NCBI GenBank assembly: GCA_028023455.1
Contig: JAQFVV010006220.1
Location: 9,939,916-10,003,915, forward strand
From: Epiperipatus broadwayi
Taxonomy: Eukaryota > Onychophora > Udeonychophora > Euonychophora > Peripatidae
Direction: 5' to 3'
DNA: 64,000 nt
Program-made: the position numbers and the translations under genes
The notes under the pieces: generated by a model
Databases searched by the model: none
Told to the model about the DNA's origin: nothing
The model's input: only the letters and a program-made list of their open reading frames with translations
Shown: one piece after another, positions 36,151 through 50,180 of the stretch
How the letters are laid out: each line of letters starts with the position of its first letter
How positions within the stretch are numbered: the first letter of the stretch is position 1

Positions 36151-37010
36151 TTCAGACCTCTAATATATAGAATGAGCAATGCTTCCTGATCCAGAATTTG
36201 TGTTGTTATATCATCTGGATCAGTATCTGGTTACAGTTTAATTTTGAACTCATAAGTATTACTTGCAATTGGTATTGGTGTGTCTTTCCACTATACTGTT
36301 TTGAACATAATGACCTTGCTAAATGGTTTTATTATCCTGTTATTTGTATCCAAGGTATGTGTTCTTAGTTATTCCTGAAATGGTATTGTGATAGTTTTGG
36401 TCTATAGTGATCAGTGCGAAGTTACCCAATGATTTGTCTTGTTTTTAAAATCTCCCCCTTTGTGTGATTTCATAAAATTCCAGTATTAGGTACCGGTCAT
36501 CGGGATGTTCTGTAATCTGTTGTATTGTGTCCCAAAATCCATTTAATGTTATTACCTCATACAGCATCTCTGGGAATTTATATCATGAAATATTGTTGTC
36601 TGTTGCTGACAACATCATGAACTTGGACGGAAAAATCTCTTGAATGTTGCAAAGAGCTGCTTTGGTACAGATTTATTGAATAATTCAGTTGTTATGTTCA
36701 ATTTTTCTTCATTCTAGACAATTTCTGGTGGATTGTGACATACCTGTTTTTCAATTTTTAAATTATTTATATCACTATCGGTTGGTTGCCTATATCTGGG
36801 ATTGATCTTTTGAGAGGTGGTTGCATTGCTTTTTTTTAATCTCTTTGCTGATATATGGATTAAATTGACTTTCAGTTTTTTTGTTAGGATAAATAAATTT
36901 ATTTTTTATTTTCCTTTGACAATGTCTGCAAATGTTGGCTTGTTTTTTCTTTTTTATAGTTTCCACTGGCGTTCCTCTTTTCCCCCACTGTAAAGTAGGT
37001 CACGTGATCT

Positions 37011-37620
37011 TTGAGCCTCCATGTTTGTTGAAGTTGGTTTTCAATTTAAAAATTATCAATTAAATTCTGCTTATTGTTTTTGTTAGTTGATATCAATTAA
37101 TTTAATATAAAATTTTTTGATGTTTATATATATATTTTACTTTGTTTCTGATTGTTTTTATTATCTTTTTAATAGTTTTAAGGTGGAACATTTTTACCTG
37201 ATCTGTGCTATCCAAGGTCTAAAGTGCCCTCTATTATTATTATTATTGAGATATTTTTGATTATTAAAACATATTTTATATTACTCTAACCACAAATAAC
37301 AAAGAATAGAAAATGTCTTTTTATTGTCAGGAGGTCATTGCAAAATCTCCTGTGAATAATTTACTTAACATCAATTTAACCTAATTGATACCCTTTCAGT
37401 ATCGCTATAGGTTTTAAATATATCTGGGAAACATAATAAGCATGAAAACAAAATAAAATTTGAATTTAAAATTTGTTTATATTTAACTGAATAAATTTGC
37501 ATACATTACTGTTGCATTCACTAACTACTAGTGAAAAGAGCTATGAATATGGGAACATAGAATTTCCGAAAGCACTTAGCTTATCAATTGTTATTCAATA
37601 GAAATAATTTTATTTTTTTA
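37011..37620. other. AT-rich stretch between two LINE copies
   Basis: A short (TTA)n run lies near 37232-37246. No gene recognised. Confidence 0.5.
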
Positions 37621-37921
37621 AAAATTTATAATAAAAACTTTATTAATAACACAAACATTTACAATTTATACAAGTAGTTAAACAAATGATAACCAAAACA
37701 CAAAGAAATTGAAATATTTCACTATTAAGACAAAAAAGGCTCGAGGCTATTATACAGTTAATTCCAACTCAAGGAGGTTGACCTGTAACAATATAATAGG
37801 AGGAGACTCTTAAGACATCAAGCAAATGCAACTCAAAAGGGTGAAGCATGTAACAAAATGTTTAATTAGTGTAAGGAATAAGCAACCTAGTAGAATTCTA
37901 ACTTTCACTCAAAACAAATGT

Positions 37922-38296
37922 TTATCTGATAACCTCACATAGAGTTAGTCCAGGTCCAGCCCAGATTTGAGTCATCATCTTTTTAGGCAAGTATCTCTGA
38001 TATTGATTGAAATAAGTTTCCCAATCATTGTAGAGTTTTCTCAGCCAGTTAAATTTCTTATTGTTGAATATCACAGTACATCTTATATACCATATTGTCT
38101 TAAGAGTATGCATAGTTACTATTGCATTATGGGGGTTAAATTTCTTAAAGTATTGACTAAATAGAAGTTTTAAGTTGATGATTGGTCTGTGGAACACTCT
38201 AGCTCTTATCTGTCCAAATGCTGAACATTCTTCGAATAAATGCTGGAAAGTTTCATCACCAGATTTGCACAGTAGACAGATCTGATCCAAGTTCAT
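37922..38296 (-). pseudogene. zf-RVT zinc finger and C-terminal tail of LINE ORF2
   Basis: A 124-codon frame. CxxC...HxxxxC ligands are all present (CLLC, then HLFEEC). The tail is basic and aromatic (NWLRKLYNDWETYF) and ends naturally at a stop after GLTLCEVIR. Zinc fingers here are thought to aid nucleic-acid binding during target-primed reverse transcription. Confidence 0.85.
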
Positions 38297-38426
38297 ATGT
38301 AGCCTTTCATTTAGAACTTTAGCTGTTGGAATGAGCCATTCATCAGTTTAAAAACAAATTTCAAGTAGGTTTGAGGTGCATATATAGAGTGGAACTTTTT
38401 CAACACATTTTTTTTTATATATCCAA

Positions 38427-38858
38427 CTATGCATTATCAAGACTTTTAAAATGATTATATTTAATATCTTCCAAACTGGGCAAATTCAGATCATCCTGGA
38501 AATCCCTATAAGCAATGATCAGGTTGGTTATAAAAGATCCCTTATATCCAATTTCATTAAAGGAGCTAGCATGATCCACAAAAGGTCCAAAAAATTGACC
38601 TTTAAATAAGTTAATAAATGTACTTGCCTTGATGTAAGATATATATAGCCCAGGATCAATCAGGCCAAGACCTCCATTTTCTATTGGCATTTGCAAGATT
38701 GATATTGGGATCCATCTTGAAGTTCTACCCCAGACATATTTCTTTGCAATCTGGTTTATATGGAGTATTGTTTTGTTATGTAGGGATACCCAGGATGCAT
38801 AGTATGCCAAAATCACTGAAACAATGGAATTAAAAATTTGATGCTCTTGTAATTTCAT
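38427..38858 (-). pseudogene. LINE ORF2 post-RT (thumb/connector) region
   Basis: A 143-codon open segment containing YVWG, RWIPISILQMP and GGLGL, well preserved. The frame ends in a stop at 38427 before the zinc-finger frame. Confidence 0.88.
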
Positions 38859-38870
38859 ATAATTTAAGTG

Positions 38871-41416
<2,546 letters not shown>

Positions 41417-41420
41417 TGAT

Positions 41421-41831
41421 ATGTAAAACCCTTGCAACTAATCCACAGGATATAAAAATTTCTGTATTTTTATGTAAATAAATAAATCAACTTGTACATA
41501 CATAAAACTACAAATACAGATTGCCCATGTAATCACAGCAATCCATGCCATGTAAAATCCTTATAACTAATCCAAAGCATGAAAAAATTATTGTGATCTC
41601 ATGTAAATCAATAAATCACTTTTTATATATGTAAACCTATATCTATAGATTACCCATGCAATTACAGCAATCCAAACTATGTAAAAGAAAACCCTTGTAA
41701 CTAATCCACAGTATGTAAAAATTCCTGCAATCCTGTGTAAACCAATAAATCAACTTATATATATAAACCTACAACTACAGATTGTCCATGTAAACACAGC
41801 AATCTAAGCTATGTAAAACTCTTGTAACTCT
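41421..41831. repeat. tandem array of a 129-132-bp monomer
   Basis: Monomers begin with atgtaaaa at 41421, 41550 and 41679, and a partial fourth at 41811 stops after about 21 bp. Shared blocks in each are cttgcaactaatccacag, aataaatca, acctacaactacagattg, cccatgtaat and acagcaatcca. Units 1 and 2 are exactly 129 bp and unit 3 has a small insertion. The array is bracketed by long (TAA)n tracts. Confidence 0.95.
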
Positions 41832-41997
<166 letters not shown>

Positions 41998-43852
41998 CCA
42001 ATAGTTGATTGGTAGAAAGTTATTAAGAAGCTCAAGTATAGTAAATAACAAAGATAAAACTATGACCCATGGATTTGAGTTGCAGAGTTTGCTATTCTAC
42101 TACTGCATCAAAATACACAGGATACTATTTACTATTTAATTAGATAGAAACTATAAATGAAAATATTAAAGTATTTTCTTACTACTTTGCTTATTGTTAA
42201 AAATCATTAGAGTCAAAAGCATCCCTTGAATGTTAATAATAAAAATTTATCTATTTATTAACTAACTCTTACGTAATATATACCTGTAATTATTTATTTT
42301 ATTATGACTATAGATTGCTATAATATAAAAAAGAGCAAACTTTTTCTCTTTACTACTCTAATACCAATTGTTGAAAGACTGAGTAATCAGTATTTATCAG
42401 ATGATAAAAAGAAAAAAAATACCATTCAAAACTTTGTATATTACACTAACGTTTATGTTAGTAAAAGTTAAAAATGTTTGCAAAAGTGTAAATACCCTTG
42501 AATTTTTCTAGAAATATTTCTTAACTAAACTATATGAGTGAAATAGTCCAATTATATATAACTACAACTAAGCTGGTGGGAAAGGCCCCTATAGAACAAG
42601 TCATGAAGAATGAGTATGCATTTACCATTAGTTATAACTCATTGCAAAAAATTCTATTAACTCTGCAAAACCTAAAGTTGAAATACTGAAAACAAAGGCT
42701 GTGTTTTTGAAACACTACATGAATATGAAAGATCACATATTAGTGAAACTGGCTGCCTATCAAAAAATGTTTAAAAAAATATAAAACAATGATCAGTGAG
42801 AAAAAAAAGTAGATGTATCTAAAATAGCAGATATTGCATGTTTAATTGGGAAAACTTACTTGTAGGGAGAAAAGGTTCAAAATTGATAGTAACTGCTCAT
42901 GTGAGGACGACTAATAGCCATATAATTCAACCTAATGTGATAATCCATAAAGTTTAAAAACCACTTATTAACTATGCCCTTAAAAGAAGATAGACATCAG
43001 CAAAACCTGTATAGATAAGCAAGTAAAATTTTTATTTATTTTTATTTTTGTCAGAATAATAAATTTGTTAGAACATCGCCTTAAATTCAATATTCTGAAT
43101 CTAAGGTTACTTTAAATTCAGTATTTCTGAATTTCTTTAGAGATCATCATTTCAATTCACATGTTATCACTCATTAGAACATCAGCACTGTAAAAAGAGA
43201 GAAGAAGAATATCACTTAAACACTTGTGTTCCGTACTGACCTACATGACATTACTAGAAGTTGAATGTATCTGGGGAAATATAAAGTTTGCAATTTCGTA
43301 AAATCATTTAATATTTTAACTAGGTGATGGAAATTCAATTTGAAACTATATTGCAAACTTTTTAGATAACTATTAGATTATAAAACTTTTTTATTTTTTT
43401 TATAAAAATATAAATACAATAAATTAGGTATATAAATTAAACTAAAAGTTTGTTATTTTGTGCATTGTGTTTAAATCTTTGTTACAATAAAATGTAACTT
43501 CTGCTTGTCCAAAATTTGCAAAATCTGTCAATTATAATTAATATATATAGTTATGTCTTAATATCTGTCTTTTTTCCTCATATATATACTTTTACCTAAT
43601 TCCTTAAAAGTTTTCTTTGATTTTATTTAAAAAAAATATATATATACCGCAGCGATATTTTCGTGAATATACATACACAAATTTGTTTTAAAAACATTGC
43701 TTTGTTGTTTTGTTTTTTATTAAGAACTTTATTACATATTTTAATTTAATTTAGATATACTAAGCAATAAATAAGGTTTACTATAAAGAAAAACATGATT
43801 CTTTTCACTCTTAAAATGTTTGTACTCACTGATGAATCATTGCTACCTTAGT
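41998..43852. other. AT-rich stretch, nothing recognised
   Basis: 42570-43020 is A-rich on the plus strand with several short broken frames and could be eroded coding sequence, but no motif is readable. Confidence 0.45.
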
Positions 43853-44437
43853 CTTAGATCAATAATGAATATCTATGAGGTTCCATGTTGACCTGAAAGT
43901 AATCTGCGGCGTAGTTAGCTCGTTCTGTCCATTCCCTTATTAACTTGAACCTATGCAAAAAGATTTGCCAAGTGGCAGTGTCAGGTTGATTGTAAAGCAT
44001 AGGACTGGACATTGAGTGAATATATGGTTAATGGTGCCATCCTCCCTGTGACATAGCGGGCAGACCGGATCCAAGCAAGAGAATCCTCTGCGGGTAACAA
44101 GAAAATGGCACGTGGGGAAGGCATCTAGGTTAAGTTTTACCAATAAGTTGAAAAACTTTGGCTTCAGATTCCGGCACTTGAATTTTTTAATCAAACCAAA
44201 ATTCGTTATGTTGAGGAGCATCGGACTGAGGGAGATAAGGCTATTGGTCAGGTGATAAGCTTCCCAACAACTGATTTTATTGGCAGTTGCTTGAATTAGT
44301 GGAGAAGTGATTGTGGATATGTCAGTAATAATTACAGATAACCAACTTTTATTTTGAGGCGGTGGAGTATCTGTAGGGTTAATTTGGATAAATGATGATG
44401 CTTGTTGAAAGCGTAAACTTAGCTTTGTTTTTTGCAA
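43853..44437 (-). mobile_element. LINE fragment: C-terminal domain with intact zf-RVT finger
   Basis: Minus-strand 5'-truncated fragment. The 165-codon frame 43940-44437 reads CWEAYHLTNSLISLSP, KFFNLLVKLNLDAFPTCHF and CPLCHREDGTINHIFTQC, a complete zf-RVT finger. After a frameshift near 43950, a second frame reads FKLIREWTERANYAADYF and ends at a stop near 43859, which looks like the true C-terminus. It shares its domain with 32522-32839 and is less AT-rich than its surroundings, so it is a younger copy. Confidence 0.9.
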
Positions 44438-45714
44438 TAAATGTTAATCGCGTTTAAAAAAAAAGTAAATTTGTATTCATTAAACCAATTTCACTTTTTT
44501 ATGGTAGTATATGTTTGCATAAAAAAATAAAAAAACTTACTAAAGTTTACTATTCTTTGTAAAAAAAAAAATTTTAAAAGATAAAAGACTATATACGAAA
44601 ATTATTTTGAATTTATTATATTGATTATTTTAATTTTATACTGATTAATAAAGCACTAATTTTTGTTTATTTTTTTCCTATTTTATTTTATCCTAATAGA
44701 AAAAAAAATTATCTGTAAAGTGCAAGGTTAGTTTTCAAAGGTTTACGTATTTCTATATATTTTTTTTTTTTAGAGACTACGCATTCCATTCCAAAGATTC
44801 GCTGATTATGTCAATATAGAAATGAAATTTGCGTTGTTGCTTATGCAACTTGTTATAACATAATTATCAAGGTGATTTTTTAAAAAAAATATTATTCGAT
44901 ATAAATTATTATAACATAAAATACGATTAGAAAGATTCACAGTTCCGAAATGCGCTTTTATGACATTCACTCTTTGAATATTATTATTTAATTAACAAGC
45001 ATTTTGTTGAATAGAAGGAAAAATGAAAAGGCTTAAATTATTAAAAGAGGCGGGCTGAAGGAAAGCTAAGAACTCACAATATATATATTTTCCAAGAATT
45101 TTAAACAAAAACAAACGTTACTTTATTAAAATTACTTGTCATTAATATTTTTCTATGAATGTGTAGGAGTTCAAACAGTGGTCATAATAACTTAGTAGTA
45201 AAAGATAATCCATAAGTTATAAAATTGATAACAAAAACACGATAAATTTTTTTTTTTTAAAAAACGTAATTTTTAAAGAAAAAATAAAAATAATTATAAT
45301 AATAATATTGAGTACTAAATGAAATTTATAGGCTAAATTTAGTTCGAGCTAAGTTGGGACTAGAAAGAAAATGGGGCTAATTTGATTTAAATTTTTGACT
45401 ATATAATTCATGATGGAGGGGGGAAACAATGCCAAATAAATAAAACATACATATTTTTTTGTTTATTAAACTATTTAGTTGTACACTAAGGTTGACATTA
45501 TGCGAATTATTAAGATATATTTATAGATTTCCTGTTTTAAAATATTGAGAGTGCCCACACACATGTATATAAAAGATGAAATAGTATGGGATTAAAAAAA
45601 GTTCCAGGATTTAAATGTATAAAAACTTATTGGAGAGTGGAGAAGATTGAAGCCTATCCATAAAGTTTGAAGATTTGCTATTGTATTATAAACAGAGCAC
45701 TGATTACATATATC
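44438..45714. other. AT-rich stretch, nothing recognised
   Basis: Several homopolymer A/T runs. No coding signal or repeat that I can support. Confidence 0.5.
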
Positions 45715-45880
45715 TGTGTGGGAGATGACGATCTGGACCAACTGATGAGTGCTAGTTCAGCACGAAATACATATATTAGAAATCATTTATCTTTTTCGTA
45801 TGTATGTGGTCATGTGTATGATTGTATAAGATGGAGTTGATGACTAAAGGAACTTGGAAATCTGAATTCAAATTCTTTCT
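45715..45880 (+). mobile_element. hammerhead-bearing mini-element (copy 2)
   Basis: Contains a hammerhead at 45737-45780. The right end, gaacttggaaatctgaattc at 45850 onward, matches 22 of 28 positions with the hairpin arm starting at 63885. The left inverted arm seen in copy 1 is not recognisable here. Borders are approximate. Confidence 0.5.
45737..45780 (+). ncRNA. hammerhead ribozyme, weakened stem I
   Basis: CTGATGA at 45742-45748, stem II gtgct/agcac (45749-45753 with 45759-45763) around AGTTC, GAAA at 45764-45767, two-pair stem III (A45767-T45774, T45768-A45773) around ACAT, cleavage base A45775. Stem I keeps the first two pairs and the fourth but has mismatches at positions 3 and 5, so activity is doubtful. 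Upstream tctggaccaa is shared with copy 1. Confidence 0.75.
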
Positions 45881-46060
45881 AATTACATATTCTCAATTAG
45901 AATCTTTGAGAGAAGGAATAAGATTTATAGGTCATTTTTCTGTGTAGTTTTAGATAAATCTTTAAAAAAAAATATTCACTTAAAATTTACGAACAAATAT
46001 TTGTAACAAATAAAGTTAATCAATCAAAAAAATTATTATTTTTTATTCACAAATGTTTAG

Positions 46061-46110
46061 AAGCTATGAGAGTTTTAATAATAAAAAGCTATGAGAGTTT
46101 TAATAATAAA
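46061..46110. repeat. perfect 25-bp tandem duplication
   Basis: aagctatgagagttttaata plus ataaa at 46061-46085 is repeated exactly at 46086-46110. Confidence 0.95.
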
Positions 46111-46587
46111 ATTATTTAACAGAATTATTTTACGAGATCTATATGTATTTCTTCTGGCATGATGGATTGTTTATTAGGCAATAGGTTACTACTCCACCAG
46201 CAATAAATAACACTTATCTACAAACATTCATAAACGTACAAATTATTTTTTAATGCTAATATATATGTATGTCTACAAATTATTACCATATTGTGTGTAT
46301 TTATATCATTTCTGGGTAGCTAAATTAAATAAATTACTCTTTTATGTAAGTTAGGTTAATCAATTAAAGCCATACAATTTTATATTAAATAAATGATATC
46401 CTTAAAGTAATTTATTTTAGCACCTATTGATATTAATATGAGAATTTTCATAAATACTGATTTACAGTAATAAGAGTAATTAAATATTTAAAATTTTTAT
46501 ATATGCAATAAATCTGCACTTTGTAAGTCTATAATTCCTGACGTTATGTTTAAATAATCAATGAAAAAATAGAATGGCTTAATTTCT
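46111..46587. other. AT-rich stretch, nothing recognised
   Basis: No gene or repeat that I can support. Confidence 0.5.
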
Positions 46588-46683
46588 GGGGGGGGGGGGG
46601 GTCGGTCGTAAGAAGTTCTAACTCCAAAAGTGCCAGAACTGGAATCGATCCGATTACCCACTCCCAGAATCAATTGATTAACC
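46588..46683 (-). mobile_element. tRNA-derived SINE ending in poly-C
   Basis: On the minus strand: ggttaatcaattgattctgg (A-box region, degenerate), then ggatcgattccag (strong B box) with T-arm-like flanks, then the body gttagaacttcttacgacc and a run of 14 C's. The body matches other SINEs here (gaacttcttatga at 23690). The homopolymer C tail, seen as G at 46588-46601, is unusual. Confidence 0.65.
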
Positions 46684-46959
46684 ATACATGTAAAATATGT
46701 ATTTATTAAAATGATGGGCTTAAAATGCAATTAAACGAAACGAACTAAATAATCAGATAACGAAAAGAATTTAATTAGCAAAATACCAATTTAATTACTA
46801 AGTAATATTTGCGCTGATTAATTAAAACACACCCTGATCTTACAAATTAGAATTACTCCAGAAAACAAAAGAAACCAAACTGATAAAAGGGGGGAAAGTA
46901 GTCGAAAAGATGGGATAGTACATTCTGGCGGATCTTTGAGAGCTAGTGTTATAAGCAAG
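46684..46959. other. AT-rich spacer
   Basis: Nothing recognised. Confidence 0.4.
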
Positions 46960-47115
46960 CAGCGTGGTAATTGTGAATCACCCAGGGTCTCGGCTCCTGA
47001 AGGTTAAGCAAGCCGATTAGTTTTCTTTTACCGATCGCCCCGATCCTACTTTTAGTTGATACGCCTCAAGGGCCGCTAAGGATTTGAAGATGCTTAGATT
47101 GCGAAGGCAATCGTT
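46960..47115 (+). other. structured GC-richer patch, possible 5S-like or SINE head
   Basis: A sharp GC rise in AT-rich surroundings. It contains tcggct/agccga arms (6 bp, perfect) around ctgaaggttaagca, and an upstream hairpin gtggt...atcac. The segment tgaatcaccc, ggtctcg, gaaggttaagcaag keeps the order of the 5S rRNA A-box region (gaagttaagcaac), but no C box is found downstream. It could be a 5S-derived SINE (SINE3-like) head, another small RNA relic or an unknown repeat. The strand is assigned only from this resemblance. Confidence 0.35.
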
Positions 47116-48246
47116 TATACATTATATTGATTAATGAGGGATTTAGTACAGAGAAGCTTTATAAGCTCAGAATTATAGTCAGTATTATACCTTACTGTGT
47201 ATATGTATATTTTGTCTTACTAACATAGCTAAGCATGGACCGGTTCAAAATAATTATATATATATGTCATCATACTTGTAACCCGGAACAGTTGAGAACT
47301 TCATAGTTGTGTATATATACTTGGGTTAAGCGCCCAGGTGCTAGAACAGTGTTCTCCCCTTATTAGATTCATTTCCTGACTTTAATTGTATCTATAGGTT
47401 GCACGCGTGTACATTTAGGCTTGCCACCGGATGATGAATTGCTATCCTCACTATAAATCACATGCCATGCTTAATATATATGCTAAATGCATAAATTGCG
47501 TTCTTAAATTAATCTATATTGCTAATTGTCATTCCTTGCTATAACTAATTAGTGAATTGATATTCATACGCTATAATTAACGAGTCAATATACAACAATA
47601 TACTTTAGCATATAAACAATAAATTGCCATTTGTAATCACGTATTAAAAAATAAAATAATTCTAATTATTTTGTTTAAGCAAGAGTATAAATAATAGATA
47701 TATATTTTATATTTACACTTCTATATTTATTACTATTTAGTTTCAGGATTCACATAATTAAAACCACGAACAAAGCAAACCTATATAATAAACGTATTTA
47801 TGATATAATTTAAAATAAAAAGTGTGCGAATTAAGATTTCAACAAAATATAATTAACAAAAAAGAATAATGCAGTTATAAAAAATTGAACTATTGCAATA
47901 ATAAAGCACAAGAAATGACTTATGATATCTTTCATGAAACTAGATACATCATAAATTCAAATATATTTTCAAACTATGGATTGTAAAACACAGATATGAT
48001 GGATTACTATATTTTTTCATTATCGCATCTTATTTCGATAAATAAATATTGATTGGAATAAATATGATCTTAATAATGGTGCAGTTCTATGCTTCAATAT
48101 ATGTATTAATTTAGTATTCATAATTTAGAATATACACTTTATTTCAAGGAAAAAAAAACAGCATTACTTCATGTTGCATATTTCACTTTTAAAATGAACT
48201 AGTTATAAGTAAAAGTTAAAGTGATCTTAACATTGTCCATTTCAGA
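47116..48246. other. AT-rich stretch, nothing certain
   Basis: 47280-47460 is somewhat less AT-rich but has no readable motif. Confidence 0.45.
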
Positions 48247-48307
48247 GCAGCCTAAAATCTCTGAAACAAGACAAAAGAAAATCCTCACTAGATTAGCCAA
48301 TTGCTGG
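48247..48307 (+). CDS. candidate 61-bp internal exon
   Basis: A pyrimidine-rich tract ending tgtccatttcag precedes 48247 and the segment is followed by gtgagc, a good 5' splice site. One frame (two leading bases) is open throughout and reads QPKISETRQKKILTRLANC; the other two contain stops. No protein family is recognised and no neighbouring exon was identified. By chance such acceptor-donor pairs do occur in AT-rich DNA, so this is a lead, not an annotation to rely on. Confidence 0.25.
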
Positions 48308-49690
48308 TGAGCTTTTTTGCAACTTTTTTTTTATTTTATTGACTTTTTGTTTAAAATAACTAGATACATTCACAAATATTTTATAATATATATATATCTT
48401 TTCCTATTAAACATTGAATATTTGATATGATTTTTAAAATATAACATGCAAACAATTTAATATTTTAGTCTGTCAATACAGTTTTTACTATCTATCTATT
48501 AAATTTCAACTATCTGGCAGTTTTCTTTAGAGATATTGTTATTACAAATTGCAATTTTGCAATAAAATATTTTTAAATTCATATATTTACTTTTCAAATT
48601 ACTATCATTTAAATAAATCTGCATGCATATACATGCATACTTTATGTGTATATATATTATATATACTAATTTTGTTTTATGATTTAGCTATTTTAATATA
48701 TGTTGGTTTAATGGAATTAATTAGTTCCAGAAGCTCTTTCATGATGGCATCCATTCATTAAAGCTTACACTGAAGTACATTTATTTACACAAAACTCTTC
48801 CAGATCCAAAGCATATATATCAAACCCTTTCAAAACAAACATTTAAGGAGATATATATAATTTCTGTACACATTGTAGTTATATTTTAATGAAATTTAAA
48901 ATTCAAGTTTTTATTTACATAAAATAAAAATTCAATATAAAACACATTATATTTAAAAGAAAAGATTCTTATAATATCCAATGCTAAGCATAACTTCAAC
49001 TATTTGAAATCATATTCTTAGTGTATCTATTGAAGGTAGCTTGGTGAAAATTTGCAGATTGTTATCTCCAGAACTTCAATGTTTTCAATTTTTTCACAAA
49101 ATAATTTTTAGAAGCAGTTCTGTCTGTATTAGCAGCTTCAACATGCTTTATATTTTCAAACCAGTTATTTTCTCATATCAAGTGAGTCATATTTTGCAAG
49201 GAATAACATTTTTGATAGAAATAGCAAGTATACTAAGAGTTATAGGAAAAAGTTCTTCAAACAATTATTTATCTTTATACAAATAATCACTTCATGACAC
49301 TAACATCTGCCATTTGCTTTTGGTTAATTCATAATAACAAAAGAGTTTTCATTAGTTCCATGATATTACAATGACAATTTCTCAATCTGAGAATTTTTTC
49401 TGATATCTGAACACTTTAATTTTTTTTTATTAAAACAAAATAGTGCAGGTTGTTGATTTGACCATATTGTACTCGCAAGTTAAACAAGCAGCCATTTTAT
49501 AACTTTTTTTTTAGAGATAAGCTTTTTTCCATTTCAGTACTGTTCAAATTTTTTGACTTAATTATTTTGGAAAATGATTACAATTAATATTTGTATGCAT
49601 ATGAAAAGAATTTTAAAATAAATCGATATAAAAATATTTTATAATCAATATTTTTTTATTTACTTTGCATTAAAAAGAATTATTATTATT
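48308..49690. other. AT-rich stretch, nothing recognised
   Basis: Frames 48549-48761 and 49041-49286 on the plus strand have no recognisable motif. Confidence 0.5.
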
Positions 49691-49860
49691 TCAACCACAA
49701 TTTGGTTTTTTATATTTAACTTGAAATAAAAATGTAGGGGATTCAGAAATTAATTAAATTAATCTCTTGTTATAAAAAATAGGGATCAACTTAATTAATT
49801 TCTGGACTTCATCCCCACACTTTTGTTTCAAGTTAAATATAACTTCAATTGTGATTAAAG
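49691..49860. repeat. 170-bp foldback element
   Basis: Arms about 49691-49757 and 49791-49860 are inverted copies. Shared blocks are cacaatt, atatttaacttgaaa, a 'gtaggggat/gtggggat' block and cagaaattaattaa. About 33 nt form the loop. Probably a short non-autonomous DNA element. No target duplication is obvious. Confidence 0.75.
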
Positions 49861-49910
49861 AAACAATTATGTTTTAAGTAAATAAATGTTGATTATAAGA
49901 TTTTTTTGTA

Positions 49911-50180
49911 TTTATTATTTAGTTTTTAGCATTAAGATTGTAATCAAAGATTTGCTTTTATTTCAATTTTAAATGATACTAAAATACTTTTAAGGTTAAA
50001 GGTAGAATCATAAGTATTATATCAAGTTGTTGACAATGTACTTTTGCTCATTTACCCATTGCTCTATATTTAAAAAATTAAATAATCTATCTAAAATATT
50101 TGTGTCATATTGCATTGCCAGTGATTTATAAAAAAAGTATCAAATTTGAACAAATTATATTGAATATTAATGTACTAACT
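49911..50180 (+). repeat. dispersed repeat, family 4, copy a
   Basis: Aligns with 55273-55540 and, less well, 56540-56740. Shared blocks are cattaagattgt, atcaaagattt, ctaaaatatttgt, catattgcattg and tttgaacaaattatattgaa. AT-rich and non-coding. Confidence 0.65.

Larger units (their letters stand above)
31685..37010 (-). mobile_element. near full-length two-ORF LINE (APE endonuclease, RT, zf-RVT), decayed
   Basis: About 5.3 kb on the minus strand. From the 5' end: a leader near 37010 with a CACGTG; an ORF1 region with a broken CCHC zinc knuckle; ORF2 with an APE-type endonuclease (34616-35311), RT (about 33426-34295), and a C-terminal domain ending in a zinc-finger remnant (32410-32839). The 3' end near 31690 is followed by a (TAA)n-type tail. 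Homologous C-terminal fragments occur at 37625-38860 and 43853-44437. The overall plan suggests the L1/Tad/Tx1 part of the LINE tree, which I infer only from domain order and the zf-RVT-like end. Many frameshifts and stops mean it cannot be active. Confidence 0.88.
37621..38870 (-). mobile_element. LINE fragment: post-RT region and zf-RVT domain
   Basis: Minus-strand 5'-truncated LINE. 38427-38858 is a 143-codon frame reading KLQEHQIFNSIVSVILAYYA, KKYVWG, RWIPISILQMPIENGGLGL and YISYIKASTFINLFKG, the conserved post-RT block of LINEs with this C-terminal type. 37922-38296 reads CLLCKSGDETFQHLFEEC, a complete zf-RVT zinc finger, then IWYIRC. A break with stops near 38300-38425 separates them. 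The 3' end near 37621 shows gttattaataaagttttta on the minus strand. It is better preserved than the 5.3-kb copy. Confidence 0.9.

Noticed and set aside
46960-47115. Functional 5S rRNA gene
   Set aside because: Only the A-box-side order is similar; the C box and the closing helix are missing.
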